A DNA stretch of 13,473 nucleotides, from positions 1 through 13,473 of the forward strand of contig JAQYFM010000084.1 in the NCBI GenBank assembly GCA_028723145.1, written 5' to 3'. The notes beneath the pieces are model-generated. The model did no database searches. It saw only the letters and a list, made by a program, of their open reading frames with translations, and had not been told where the DNA came from. A program made the translations under genes and the position numbers. How positions within the stretch are numbered: the stretch's first letter is position 1; the number at the start of each line of letters is the position of its first letter. Below are positions 1 to 7,664 of this stretch, piece by piece. The stretch is from Spirochaetales bacterium. Lineage in GTDB: Bacteria > Spirochaetota > Spirochaetia > Sphaerochaetales > Sphaerochaetaceae.

Positions 1-164
1 TTATTCAAATGAGTTCTAGACTCAGAGAAATTGGTGATAGCCTTCATGAGGTTTACCTAACAATCGATGAATACTTAAACGATGAAAGAAAACACAAGAA
101 AGATGAATCCTTCCTTAATCGTTTATCAAAGATTATCAAGATTAGTAAATGGAACAAGGAATAA
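1..164 (+). CDS. C-terminal end of a probable cyclic-nucleotide-binding protein (partial, 5' end outside window)
   Basis: An open frame enters from the left edge (first full codon at base 3) and ends at TAA 162-164, giving 53 residues. It begins with IQMSSRLREIGDSL, which lines up with the end of the CNB domain in the next gene (VMESLSSRIRAQSQKL); this is the helix that follows the beta-roll in CRP-like domains. A charged tail (DERKHKKDES) and a short Lys/Ile-rich end follow. The stop lies 11 bases before the next ATG, and the stop codon overlaps the next gene's ribosome binding site, so the two are probably cotranscribed and translationally coupled. The assignment rests on similarity to the neighbour only; the nucleotide-binding part is outside the window. 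Confidence 0.6.
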   Translation, partial: IQMSSRLREIGDSLHEVYLTIDEYLNDERKHKKDESFLNRLSKIIKISKWNKE

Positions 165-175
165 GGAGATAGAAT

Positions 176-640
176 ATGGTTCACGATGCTAATTACAAAA
201 AAGGTGATATTATCTATAAACAAAGAGATGAAGCAAATGAAATCTTCTTTATTAAATATGGTAGTGTTTATCTCTATCTCGATTATAAAACAGATCATGC
301 AAAGCTAATTGGTACTGCTACAGAAGGAAAGGTATTTGGAGAACTTGGAGTTATTGAAAGTAAACCACGTACAATGACTGCTGTTGCTGCTGAAGATACT
401 ATTGTAACTATTGTTGATAAAACATCATTTCCTGAATATATTAAGCAAAATCAAAATAAAATGATTCTTGTAATGGAAAGTTTAAGTTCACGAATTCGAG
501 CACAATCTCAAAAGCTTGTTAAAGCCTGCAAGGTAGTAGCCTCTTATACTGAAGAGAAAGAAAATAAAGGGAATGTAGATAAAGCATTAATAGATAAAAT
601 GAAAACTCTTGCAGCAGAAAATATAGGGTCAAGGAATTAA
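176..640 (+). CDS. Stand-alone cyclic-nucleotide-binding domain protein
   Basis: This 154-residue protein is almost entirely one CRP-type CNB domain (about residues 8-110). The beta-roll opens with KKGDIIYKQRDEANEIFFI. A phosphate-binding cassette is visible at residues 54-69, with FGELG followed by PRTMTAV; Glu56 and Arg65 are the positions that contact ribose and phosphate in the family, so cNMP binding is plausible. There is no DNA-binding helix-turn-helix and no kinase or channel part. A Lys/Glu-rich tail of about 45 residues follows. The start is supported by AAGGAGAT at 163-170, five bases before the ATG. The gene directly follows a probable paralogue, and a hairpin at 734-760 lies downstream. 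I infer a cytoplasmic nucleotide sensor or adaptor; no partner can be named from the sequence. Confidence 0.85.
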   Translation: MVHDANYKKGDIIYKQRDEANEIFFIKYGSVYLYLDYKTDHAKLIGTATEGKVFGELGVIESKPRTMTAVAAEDTIVTIVDKTSFPEYIKQNQNKMILVMESLSSRIRAQSQKLVKACKVVASYTEEKENKGNVDKALIDKMKTLAAENIGSRN

Positions 641-733
641 TTAGTAACGATATCAGTCTTAAATTTAAGTCTCTTAATCTATCTAAGCTCTTTTACTTAG
701 CTCACTTTAAAATGAATTGAGTATATATTAGAA

Positions 734-760
734 AAGGCAAGCCGTATTTTAGCTTGCCTT
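734..760. terminator. Hairpin terminator between convergent genes
   Basis: A perfect 9-base inverted repeat (AAGGCAAGC at 734-742, GCTTGCCTT at 752-760) has a 9-base loop. The plus side is followed by a T-rich stretch (761-781); the minus side by TTTC. It sits 26 bases beyond the stop of the minus-strand lipoprotein gene and 94 bases beyond the plus-strand CNB gene. It may therefore serve both. Confidence 0.65.
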
Positions 761-785
761 AGAAATGATTTTGATTTTTCTTTAA

Positions 786-1385
786 TTACTTATTTAAATT
801 ATAAGTAGTTTCAAATACTGCACCATTTACTACCCAAACATCGGATAAGTCAGGTTTTCCATCAACGGCATTACAAACTAAGTAATCTCCAGATGCATGA
901 TTTGTTTCTGATTTATTAGTGTAAAGAACATCCCCCCAAGCAGTTTGAACTTCACAAATAATGTTCTTAGGAACAAAGAATGCAAAGTTTGAATCTGGAG
1001 TAGCTTTTGCTCTAATAGGAATGAAGATGCCTTTATTGTTTGTAAAATCTTCTTCTGATAATGCACTACCATCTTCTCTAGTATAAGACTTTAATACCTT
1101 AGAAAGCTTTGTAACCCACTCTTCTCCAAGTGTACCCTTTAATACAACAGATACTCCATCATCTTCTACATGGTAATCTGTAAGCTCTAAAAAGTTATAA
1201 GTATCATATGGCTCATTAACCATCATACCGGAAATAACATAATCTGTTTTTCCTGTTAGAAAGCCTTCTTCCATGTGCTGAGCAAGATAATCATCAGCAG
1301 TACATTCAATTGCTTTTGTACTTTGACATGAAATCATAACGAAGAGAGAAAATAAAATAAGTGAAAAAGAAATAAAACGTTTCAT
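786..1385 (-). CDS. Putative lipoprotein of unknown function
   Basis: The protein has 199 residues from the ATG at 1385. An in-frame ATG nine codons earlier (1412) gives a longer frame, but GGAGG lies five bases before the 1385 ATG and the protein then begins with a proper signal peptide (MKRFISFSLILFSLFVMISC). The Cys in VMISC fits the relaxed spirochaetal lipobox, so I infer lipid attachment and export. The mature part is acidic, with predicted beta-type stretches (for example VSVVLKGTLGEEW), a Trp-rich end (DVWVVNG) and two further cysteines. I recognise no domain. The topA terminator lies just upstream, so the gene probably has its own promoter in the short gap, though I see no strong one. 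A hairpin at 734-760 closes the unit. Confidence 0.75.
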   Translation of the reverse strand: MKRFISFSLILFSLFVMISCQSTKAIECTADDYLAQHMEEGFLTGKTDYVISGMMVNEPYDTYNFLELTDYHVEDDGVSVVLKGTLGEEWVTKLSKVLKSYTREDGSALSEEDFTNNKGIFIPIRAKATPDSNFAFFVPKNIICEVQTAWGDVLYTNKSETNHASGDYLVCNAVDGKPDLSDVWVVNGAVFETTYNLNK

Positions 1386-1390
1386 TGTAG

Positions 1391-1395
1391 CCTCC
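1391..1395 (-). promoter_or_regulatory. Ribosome binding site that fixes the lipoprotein start
   Basis: GGAGG on the minus strand lies five bases before the ATG at 1385. It falls inside the longer frame that starts at 1412, so it argues for the internal start, which also gives a canonical signal peptide. Confidence 0.8.
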
Positions 1396-1428
1396 GGGGG
1401 GAATTTTCTCATACTTTACCTATTTGTG

Positions 1429-1455
1429 AAAAGGTGTTTGGACTAACCAAACACC
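1429..1455 (-). terminator. topA terminator
   Basis: A perfect 9-base inverted repeat (GGTGTTTGG at 1433-1441, CCAAACACC at 1447-1455) has a 5-base loop and is followed on the minus strand by TTTTC. It begins eight bases after the topA stop. The opposite strand also has a T-rich tail (CTCTTTTTT), so it could stop transcription both ways. Confidence 0.7.
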
Positions 1456-1462
1456 CTCTTTT

Positions 1463-4300
1463 TTACATTTTTGCTCTTACAAGCTCTTTGGCAACATCTT
1501 CTGTTAAAGAAGCTAAATCATTTTTTATTTTTGTAGAAAGGGCAATATTCACATCACCCCATTTAAGGTAAGCACCAAAACGACCATTAAGAACTCTTAG
1601 AGGCTTACCTTCAAAGGTACCAAAGTCCATTAAAGGAAGAGACTTTTCTTCTTGAGCTTTGATGATATTTACTAGCTCTTCACTAGTTAAAGAATCACTT
1701 CGCTCTTGGTCTGCTTTTGACAATCGATAATTCTTATCCCCACATTTAATGTAAACACCATAACGGCCACTAAGAACTTCGATAGGTTTACCATCATAGA
1801 CACCACGAGAAGATTCAATTGTTTCCTTTTGAGTATTCTGCTCATGACGCTTAATTATATCTTCAACCTCTTCTTGAGTAAGTTCAGCGCTTCTAGCTTT
1901 TTCATCCTTTGTTAATGCGATATTCTCACTACCCCATTTTAAATAAGATCCAAAACGCCCTTTCTTTATAGAAACAGCTTTTCCTTCAAATGGAGAATAC
2001 TCAACTCCCTTAGAGGATGCGCCATCCCGACTAACTAATGATAATGCTTTTTCTGCAGTAAGCTCAGTTAATGGCCCAAAAACCTTATAATTAGCACCTT
2101 TATATGTAATATACCCGCCATATGGACCATTATTGATTACTATTTCATTTCCTTCTTCATCACTTGCAATTGCCTTTGGAAGTGAGAAATAGAAGTCAAT
2201 TTCTTCCTCTGTATAGCTATCTGCACTTTTCTTACTTTTTGGTACATTACAGGTTTTATCACCTCTTTGCCAGTATTGACCATGCTTACCAGATTTAAGC
2301 TGAGTCTTGTTATCAACAGTAGTTTCTTCTGGATGGAGGGTATTCTTTATTAACAGAGCAATATCATCATCATTAAGAGTTCCAGGACAAAGTGTATCAG
2401 GAAGATTAATCATGACAGCCTTACCATCATCCTTCTTTTTATCGAGCAATAGATAAGCACCAAAAGGTCCTACCTTAATTTGGTACTTAACCTCTCCTTC
2501 GACATTGGCTACTCCAGAAAGATGAGGGAATGTTAACAATTTTGCATCAAAATGATCACTTCTAGCTCCTTGAACTAAAGAATTTAAGCCTTTAACACTA
2601 CCTTTTCCATAGTAGAAGTCTTGTAGGTATCTTAAGGCATCACCTTCACCATTTGCGATTTTATCAAGTTGATCCTCCATTTCAGAGGTATATGAATAGT
2701 CAACAAGATCCTTAAAAGATTCATTCATTAATCCATTTACAGCAAATCCTGTAAAAGAAGGAATTAAGCTTCTATCTTTTTCAATTGCATAACCACGATC
2801 TAAAAGGGTTGAGATAATAGTTGCATATGTACTTGGTCTACCGATACCTTTTTCTTCAAGCTTTTTAATTAAAGAAGCTTCATTGTATCTAGCAGGTGGT
2901 TGAGTAACATGCTCTTTACCGTTAATTGATATTAATTTCTCTTCATCTCCAGCACTAACAGAAGGAAGAGAGGTCTCTTTCTCTTCATCGTCTTGGTCAG
3001 TTCCATAAACCTTTAAATAGCCAGGAAATACTACCGATGTACCAGATGAAGTAAATCTAGCATCTTGGCATTTTACCTTAACCGTTGTAGTACTCTTAAT
3101 GGCTTCACTCATTTGAGTTGCAAGAGTTCTCTGGTAGATTAATGTATATAGCGCAAGCTCCTTCCCTTTCAGACCACTTTCATCTGGACGCCTAAATACA
3201 TCACCAGCTGGTCTAATCGCTTCATGCGCTTCCTGTGCATTCTTGCTCTTATTTTCAAAGTGACGCTCTCTAGAAGACAAATATTCAGTACCATAGTCAC
3301 TCTTAATTTGCTCGCGAGCAAGCGAAATACATTCAGATGAAAGATTAACACTATCAGTACGCATATAGGTAATAAAACCGTTTTCAAATAGAGACTGTGC
3401 AACTCTCATAGTTTCTTTACTAGAAAGTCTCAATCTTCTATTTGCAACCTGTTGGAGTGTTGAGGTTGTAAAAGGTGGAAGAGGAGAAGACTTACTAGTT
3501 TTGTGAGTTACGCTTTCAATAAAAAATGGATTTTCATTGCAAATCTTTTCAACCTCATCGGCAAGCTTTTTATCCAGCAGTAAGGTCTTTCCATTAAATT
3601 GACCAGTTGTAGAGTCAAAGTCTTTACTTGTAGCAACTCTCTTTTCCTTATATTCATCAAGAGTTGCTTCAAATCTTTTACTATCCTTTGTTTCAAGTAA
3701 AACCTTTACATCGTAGTAAACAGAAGGAACATATGTAAGTCTTTCATTTTCTCTATCAACAATAAATCTTAAACCAACAGATTGCACACGACCTGCAGAT
3801 AACTTTTTGTTTGACAGTCTCTTCCACAACACTGGAGAAACTTCATAACCATAAAGACGATCGACAATTCTTCTATCCTCTTGAGCCTTTACAAGAGCAA
3901 GATCAAGTTCTCTGCCCTTTGAAAGTGCTTCAGTTACTGCCTTTTTAGTTATTTCATGGAATACCATTCTCTTTGTCGGAACTTCAGGTTTTAAAAGCTC
4001 CATTAAGTGCCAAGAAATAGATTCTCCTTCACGGTCCTCATCGGTTGCAAGTAAGAGTTGTTCACTCTTTTCTAGTTTCTTTTTTAAATCATTTACAAGG
4101 CTTTCTTTTCCCTCTGTAATAACGTAATGAGGCTTAAAATTATCCTCAATATCTACACCTAAGGTATCAGAAGGAAGGTCCCTAATATGACCTTTACTTG
4201 CCACAACAGAGTAATTTTTAGGCAAATACTTCTTAATTGTATTAGCTTTAGTAGGAGACTCAACTATAACAAGAGTCTTCTTTGCAGGATCAAATTCCAT
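1463..4300 (-). CDS. topA: DNA topoisomerase I (type IA)
   Basis: TopA relaxes negative supercoils by cutting one strand and passing the other through the break. From the ATG at 4300 the protein has 945 residues. The TOPRIM domain is at the N-terminus, with Glu14 in IVESPTKA and the metal-binding DEDREGE at 87-93. LSAGRVQSV is at 168-176, and the catalytic Tyr312 lies in FITYMRTDS. GIGRPSTYATII marks the later part of the core. The last third is a series of repeats around a G-[RPK]-[FYH]-G-x-Y core (for example GRFGSYLKWG, GRYGVYIKCG, GRFGAYLKWG), and no four-cysteine zinc fingers are present. A frame extension to an ATG at 4318 exists, but GGAGGG at 4304-4309 sits inside it and points to the 4300 start. 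The gene has its own promoter and terminator. Identity is essentially certain. Confidence 0.98.
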   Translation of the reverse strand: MEFDPAKKTLVIVESPTKANTIKKYLPKNYSVVASKGHIRDLPSDTLGVDIEDNFKPHYVITEGKESLVNDLKKKLEKSEQLLLATDEDREGESISWHLMELLKPEVPTKRMVFHEITKKAVTEALSKGRELDLALVKAQEDRRIVDRLYGYEVSPVLWKRLSNKKLSAGRVQSVGLRFIVDRENERLTYVPSVYYDVKVLLETKDSKRFEATLDEYKEKRVATSKDFDSTTGQFNGKTLLLDKKLADEVEKICNENPFFIESVTHKTSKSSPLPPFTTSTLQQVANRRLRLSSKETMRVAQSLFENGFITYMRTDSVNLSSECISLAREQIKSDYGTEYLSSRERHFENKSKNAQEAHEAIRPAGDVFRRPDESGLKGKELALYTLIYQRTLATQMSEAIKSTTTVKVKCQDARFTSSGTSVVFPGYLKVYGTDQDDEEKETSLPSVSAGDEEKLISINGKEHVTQPPARYNEASLIKKLEEKGIGRPSTYATIISTLLDRGYAIEKDRSLIPSFTGFAVNGLMNESFKDLVDYSYTSEMEDQLDKIANGEGDALRYLQDFYYGKGSVKGLNSLVQGARSDHFDAKLLTFPHLSGVANVEGEVKYQIKVGPFGAYLLLDKKKDDGKAVMINLPDTLCPGTLNDDDIALLIKNTLHPEETTVDNKTQLKSGKHGQYWQRGDKTCNVPKSKKSADSYTEEEIDFYFSLPKAIASDEEGNEIVINNGPYGGYITYKGANYKVFGPLTELTAEKALSLVSRDGASSKGVEYSPFEGKAVSIKKGRFGSYLKWGSENIALTKDEKARSAELTQEEVEDIIKRHEQNTQKETIESSRGVYDGKPIEVLSGRYGVYIKCGDKNYRLSKADQERSDSLTSEELVNIIKAQEEKSLPLMDFGTFEGKPLRVLNGRFGAYLKWGDVNIALSTKIKNDLASLTEDVAKELVRAKM

Positions 4301-4303
4301 ACT

Positions 4304-4309
4304 CCCTCC
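4304..4309 (-). promoter_or_regulatory. Ribosome binding site that fixes the topA start
   Basis: GGAGGG on the minus strand lies three bases before the ATG at 4300. The upstream in-frame ATG at 4318 has no purine-rich site in front of it, so 4300 is the better start. Confidence 0.75.
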
Positions 4310-4320
4310 AATAAACATAG

Positions 4321-4350
4321 AAAATAATCCTGCATTTTTCGATTTGTCAA
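4321..4350 (-). promoter_or_regulatory. Candidate promoter of topA
   Basis: On the minus strand a consensus -35 box TTGACA (4345-4350) is followed after 18 bases by TATTTT (4321-4326), a 4 of 6 match to the -10 box. Transcription would begin near 4314, giving a leader of about 15 bases that contains the GGAGGG site. Confidence 0.6.
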
Positions 4351-4396
4351 GAAAAAATTTTAGCCCTTTTCTAGTTATTACATAGTAATAAAAATT

Positions 4397-5188
4397 TTAT
4401 TCAACTTTCTCAAGAACAAATGCAAATGGGTCTTCAGAGGCCTCATTCTTAAATAATGCCTTCTTTGCAATATCAGACCCAGTGTTTCTAAAAATTAAAT
4501 ATGTACCACTTTCATCACTTTTAAAAAGGAATTCGGTAATAGTTCCTACCTTAATTCCAAAGGCTTTAGAAGTAATATTAAGAATTACTCTATCTGTAGT
4601 TTTTTGAACCTTAACTGGCTGAAAAGCAGTAGGTGTGACATCTAGGATATTAATCTTTCTACAAATATCCTTATAAACCCTAGCAACATCAATTTTGTCT
4701 TTAAATTTAATCCAAGGCCAAGGACCTTCAATTGGGTCAAAAGGAAAAAATGGTAGTATTTCTCCATCTAAGTTATAACTAATAGCCATGTATTGGGCGC
4801 CCTCATCTTCTATAAGTTTTGCTACAAATTCTATATCCTTAAACTTTCCGTTATTATCATCACCTTTATTAATAAAACGATAGGTACCAGAGTAATTGCC
4901 TGTAGTAAATGTTACTTTTGATGCCGATAGAGTATTATTATTTTCATCACGTGCACCAAATGTAATTGTGTACTCTTGATTCTGATTTAAGTTTTTAATC
5001 GTATAGCTCAATTCACCATTTAGTAATCGAACAAACGGAGTTCTATCGATATAAATATCGTAATAAACAGCGTTATCAACCTTATCCCAAGATAAAGTGA
5101 CATTATTTGTATAAACCTCATGATAGAGAGCTGCAAAGAGTGCTGCAGGACATAATAAAAACAATATTGTAAAAAGTATTTTTTTCAT
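4397..5188 (-). CDS. Secreted fibronectin type III domain protein
   Basis: The protein has 263 residues. A signal peptide (MKKILFTILFLLCPAALFA) ends in a plausible AxA-type cleavage site, so export to the periplasm or beyond is likely. Residues 22 to about 95 look like one fibronectin type III domain: VTLSWDKVDNAVYYDIYID has the early Trp and strand pattern, and LNQNQEYTITFGARD the later Leu and Tyr pattern. The C-terminal 165 residues hold beta-type stretches such as GTYRFINKG and GTYLIFRNTG that I do not recognise. A weak ribosome binding site (GGAAAG, 5194-5199) precedes the start. The gene is divergent from the lipoprotein gene at 5276 and ends 47 bases before the topA promoter. No clear terminator is visible behind it. 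Function is unknown; binding to a protein or polysaccharide is only a family-level guess. Confidence 0.8.
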   Translation of the reverse strand: MKKILFTILFLLCPAALFAALYHEVYTNNVTLSWDKVDNAVYYDIYIDRTPFVRLLNGELSYTIKNLNQNQEYTITFGARDENNNTLSASKVTFTTGNYSGTYRFINKGDDNNGKFKDIEFVAKLIEDEGAQYMAISYNLDGEILPFFPFDPIEGPWPWIKFKDKIDVARVYKDICRKINILDVTPTAFQPVKVQKTTDRVILNITSKAFGIKVGTITEFLFKSDESGTYLIFRNTGSDIAKKALFKNEASEDPFAFVLEKVE

Positions 5189-5240
5189 ATTTTCTTTCCA
5201 AAAAAATAAAGTCTGTTGTTTGAAAAAGTAAAAAGTTGTC

Positions 5241-5269
5241 TTGCCCTTTCAAATTACAACAGTTAAGCT
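5241..5269 (+). promoter_or_regulatory. Candidate leaderless promoter for the 5276 lipoprotein gene
   Basis: TTGCCC (5241-5246) is followed after 17 bases by TAAGCT (5264-5269), which fits the TANNNT form of the -10 box. Exactly six bases then separate it from the ATG at 5276, so transcription would start at or next to the A of the start codon. No Shine-Dalgarno sequence precedes this ATG, which agrees with a leaderless mRNA. Confidence 0.5.
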
Positions 5270-5275
5270 TATTTT

Positions 5276-5980
5276 ATGAGAAAAATTATTTTTGTACTAG
5301 CATGTTCCTTGAGTCTCCTTTTTAGCTGCACTGTTACTGAAAATGCATCAATAAGTAAAAGTACAAGTGGAACTTCAATGACAGATATTCACGTAGAAGA
5401 TTACTTTATCGATGTATTAACCGATTTTGCTGAGTTCTTACCTGAGTCAGATGAATCAATTATGGATAACGCCATAAATTCATTTGCAGGTCAGTTATTT
5501 GGAGTTGAAGGTATTGAAGGAGTTCAGGCTGTAAAGACTTCAAACAATGACTACACTCTTTACTTTGATTTCAATTCATTTGAAGACCTTGCAACAAAGC
5601 TTTCGGGAAAAAACTCACAATCAATTATTAAGCAATCAAATGGGAAACTCTCTTTCTATGTTGATATCGACAACTACACAGAGCTTGAAGCAGTTGTTCC
5701 ATTCCTAGCAGATCCTAATATTGAAGTATTCTTAGCAAAGTACAACGTTGGATATAGCGAAGAAGATTACCTCGATATGATCGTATTCTCACTTGGTGAA
5801 GAAGCTCCTGAATCACTACAAAATAGCTATATAACTATTAATTTAACTCTTCCAGGAGATGTTATCTCGGTAAATGGTGCTCAAAAAATATCACGCAATA
5901 CAATTAAGTATTCATTTAGACTAATCGATTTTCTACTTTTAAATAATCCATTAAAGTTCGATGTTAGTTGGAAAGTCTGA
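5276..5980 (+). CDS. Putative lipoprotein, possibly LppM/DUF3153-like
   Basis: The protein has 234 residues with a lipoprotein signal peptide: MRKIIFVLACSLSLLFSC ends in LFSC, a good lipobox with Cys18 as the lipidated residue. A Ser/Thr-rich linker (residues 19-36) follows, then an acidic alpha/beta domain. Near the C-terminus, LPGDVISVNGAQ followed by NTIKYSFRL recalls the strand-turn-strand pattern of DUF3153/LppM-like proteins, but this is a weak resemblance from memory. Unlike those proteins there is no C-terminal membrane helix; the protein ends in DVSWKV. The gene is divergent from the FnIII gene and appears to be leaderless. No terminator separates it from the next promoter, which begins eight bases after its stop. 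Confidence 0.75.
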   Translation: MRKIIFVLACSLSLLFSCTVTENASISKSTSGTSMTDIHVEDYFIDVLTDFAEFLPESDESIMDNAINSFAGQLFGVEGIEGVQAVKTSNNDYTLYFDFNSFEDLATKLSGKNSQSIIKQSNGKLSFYVDIDNYTELEAVVPFLADPNIEVFLAKYNVGYSEEDYLDMIVFSLGEEAPESLQNSYITINLTLPGDVISVNGAQKISRNTIKYSFRLIDFLLLNNPLKFDVSWKV

Positions 5981-5988
5981 TAATTTCG

Positions 5989-6016
5989 TTGACACCTATC
6001 CAATAAAAATGATAAT
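5989..6016 (+). promoter_or_regulatory. Strong promoter of the SurA/PpiD-like gene
   Basis: A consensus TTGACA (5989-5994) is followed after 16 bases by GATAAT (6011-6016), a 5 of 6 match to the -10 box. Transcription would start near 6023 and give a leader of about 58 bases that contains the hairpin at 6026-6054. Confidence 0.65.
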
Positions 6017-6025
6017 TTCAATAAT

Positions 6026-6054
6026 GGTATCTCTGACTACATATCAGAGGTGTC
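6026..6054 (+). promoter_or_regulatory. Hairpin in the 5' leader of the SurA/PpiD-like gene
   Basis: A core stem CTCTGA (6031-6036) / TCAGAG (6044-6049) with a 7-base loop extends outward through further A-U, G-C and G-U pairs to 11 pairs (6026-6054). No U-run follows, so it is not a normal terminator. It ends 12 bases before the AAGGA ribosome binding site (6067-6071). It could stabilise the mRNA, modulate translation, or end readthrough from the upstream gene. Confidence 0.45.
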
Positions 6055-6080
6055 ACTATTAACTAAAAGGAAAAAAGAAA

Positions 6081-7583
6081 ATGGCTGACACAGAAGAAAA
6101 GAATCTTGACTTTAAAAAAGGTGGTAAACACACAGAAGAAAAAGTCGCAGCAAAAAAATCAAAGAAGAGCTTTGCATGGTGGGCTGGTGTAGTAGTACTT
6201 ATCTTAATCTCTATTACATTCGTTCTTCCAGCAACAGGTATCGGAGCACTCTTTGCAGAAGATAGCATTGTATTCGGTAAATACAATGGTGAGAAAATTG
6301 AATATAAGCCAGGTAACTACTTTGGTAACCAAGTAAACTCTTTGGCATCTCAGTATGATTCACTCGACATGTCAAGTCTTTATTCTGTTTGGTATCAAGC
6401 ATATCAAAGCACAGTATTACAAACAGCTTTAAATCAGGCTGCTAATAAGGCTGGTATCAAGGCAACAGATTATGCAACTAACCAGTACATCCTTGATTCT
6501 GGTATCTACAATACTGATGGTGCTTTTGATAAAGCTAAATACGATGGCTACACACAGGCACAGAGAGAATCAATTTACAACAACGTTTATAGTTCAATTC
6601 CTGGAATGACAGTTGCAAATGACTACAGCACAGTTCGTTCTTCAGATAAGGAAAAAGACTTTGTTAGTACAATGGCTGCAACAGGTAGAACATTTGAATA
6701 TGTTGCATTTGGTTCTGAAACATATCCTGATAGCGATGCAGTCAACTACCTCAACTCTAATCCACAGCCTTTTGCTAAAGTTGGTGTTTCCATCATTTCT
6801 GCTGAAACAGAAGATGCAGCTAAGGTTTTAATGGATGAAATTAAAGCTGGTACAAAGACTTTTGATGATGCAGCAGCTAATGACTCTATAGATGCTTTTA
6901 AGAGTGCTTCTGGTAAAGTTGGTGAAGTATACTTCTACAACCTTCAAAACACATTAGGAAGCCAAGATAATGCAAATGCAGTATTCTCAACAGCAGTTGG
7001 TGAGCTTGCAGGTCCTTACTACACATCATATGGCTACTCATTCTTCAAAGTTGATTCAGCTCCAGTAATGGCAGATGCATCAGACGCTACAACACTTTCA
7101 GTAGTAAAGTCCTATATTGCTAATGAAAATCCTGACCTTGTTACTCCATATGCAGAAGCAGCTGCTAACGAGTTCTATGCAAATCCTGATTTCATCTACA
7201 CAGATCTTTCTGTATATGAAGTTGCATCAACTCCTGCAAATCCACAAACAAGTTCATTCATGGGTTCATTTGCTTACACAGACGCAGCAGGCCTTCTTGC
7301 TACAGCTTCAAGCGATGCTGCATATATGAACAGCTTATTCAAGGGTGAAACAGGTACAGTACTTGCTCCACAAAAAGCTGGTTCAAACTACATTGTTACC
7401 AAGATTGGTGATGAGAGTGTTTCATCATCTATTAAATCTTCAGTTCCTACTTTCTATGATTACATTGGAACTCTTGCAATACAGCAGGATTTACAGAGTG
7501 CTATTTTAAATAACTCTACATTTGAAGATGACTTTGTAAATACACTCTTTTCTAAGGTATTAAACTTAGGTGGTAACAACTAA
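6081..7583 (+). CDS. Membrane-anchored SurA/PpiD-like peptidyl-prolyl isomerase or chaperone
   Basis: The protein has 500 residues. A short Lys-rich cytoplasmic head (1-29) precedes one membrane helix (about 31-58, WWAGVVVLILISITFVLP). The remainder should face the periplasm: PpiD topology. Residues 60-200 resemble the SurA/PpiD N-terminal chaperone region, with the typical DGAFDKAKYDGY near 146-157. A parvulin-like segment follows (about 232-328), with AAKVLMDEIKAGTKTFDDAA and a late YGYSFFKV strand. The usual double Gly after the Ser/Ala stretch is reduced to SGKVGEV, so isomerase activity may be weak. A second domain-like repeat follows to the end. The role would be folding of exported and outer-membrane proteins. 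The start has AAGGA nine bases upstream, and the gene forms a single unit with its own promoter and strong terminator. Assignment is by topology and motif pattern. Confidence 0.8.
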   Translation: MADTEEKNLDFKKGGKHTEEKVAAKKSKKSFAWWAGVVVLILISITFVLPATGIGALFAEDSIVFGKYNGEKIEYKPGNYFGNQVNSLASQYDSLDMSSLYSVWYQAYQSTVLQTALNQAANKAGIKATDYATNQYILDSGIYNTDGAFDKAKYDGYTQAQRESIYNNVYSSIPGMTVANDYSTVRSSDKEKDFVSTMAATGRTFEYVAFGSETYPDSDAVNYLNSNPQPFAKVGVSIISAETEDAAKVLMDEIKAGTKTFDDAAANDSIDAFKSASGKVGEVYFYNLQNTLGSQDNANAVFSTAVGELAGPYYTSYGYSFFKVDSAPVMADASDATTLSVVKSYIANENPDLVTPYAEAAANEFYANPDFIYTDLSVYEVASTPANPQTSSFMGSFAYTDAAGLLATASSDAAYMNSLFKGETGTVLAPQKAGSNYIVTKIGDESVSSSIKSSVPTFYDYIGTLAIQQDLQSAILNNSTFEDDFVNTLFSKVLNLGGNN

Positions 7584-7600
7584 TATAATGTATTTCAAAT

Positions 7601-7630
7601 AATGCGGGATTAACTTCCCGCATTTTTTTT
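7601..7630 (+). terminator. Strong intrinsic terminator of the SurA/PpiD-like gene
   Basis: A perfect 9-base stem (AATGCGGGA at 7601-7609, TCCCGCATT at 7616-7624) with a 6-base loop runs into eight consecutive Ts (7623-7630). It lies 17 bases after the stop codon and is the clearest terminator in the window. Confidence 0.92.
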
Positions 7631-7652
7631 ACTCCTTTTCCTTTTTTGATTT

Positions 7653-7658
7653 TATAAT
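7653..7658 (+). promoter_or_regulatory. Perfect -10 box for a leaderless DUF2804 mRNA
   Basis: TATAAT (7653-7658) lies exactly six bases before the ATG at 7665, so the expected start of transcription falls on the A of the ATG. There is no Shine-Dalgarno sequence. The region 17-18 bases upstream is a poor -35 match (TTACTC or TACTCC). Confidence 0.6.
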
Positions 7659-7664
7659 TATTGC

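Noticed and set aside
1386..1412. Upstream ATG at 1412 as the start of the lipoprotein gene
   Set aside because: The nine extra residues would bury the GGAGG site and put charged and proline residues before the signal peptide; the ATG at 1385 explains both.
4375..4391. Inverted repeat TTATTAC-ATA-GTAATAA behind the FnIII gene as a terminator
   Set aside because: The stem is all A/T except one G-C pair, and on the minus strand it is followed by CTAGAAAAGG rather than a T-run, so it should be too weak to terminate.
6059..6402. Minus-strand open frames over the start of the SurA/PpiD-like gene
   Set aside because: They are antisense shadows of a well-supported coding region, with no ribosome binding sites and no family-like composition.
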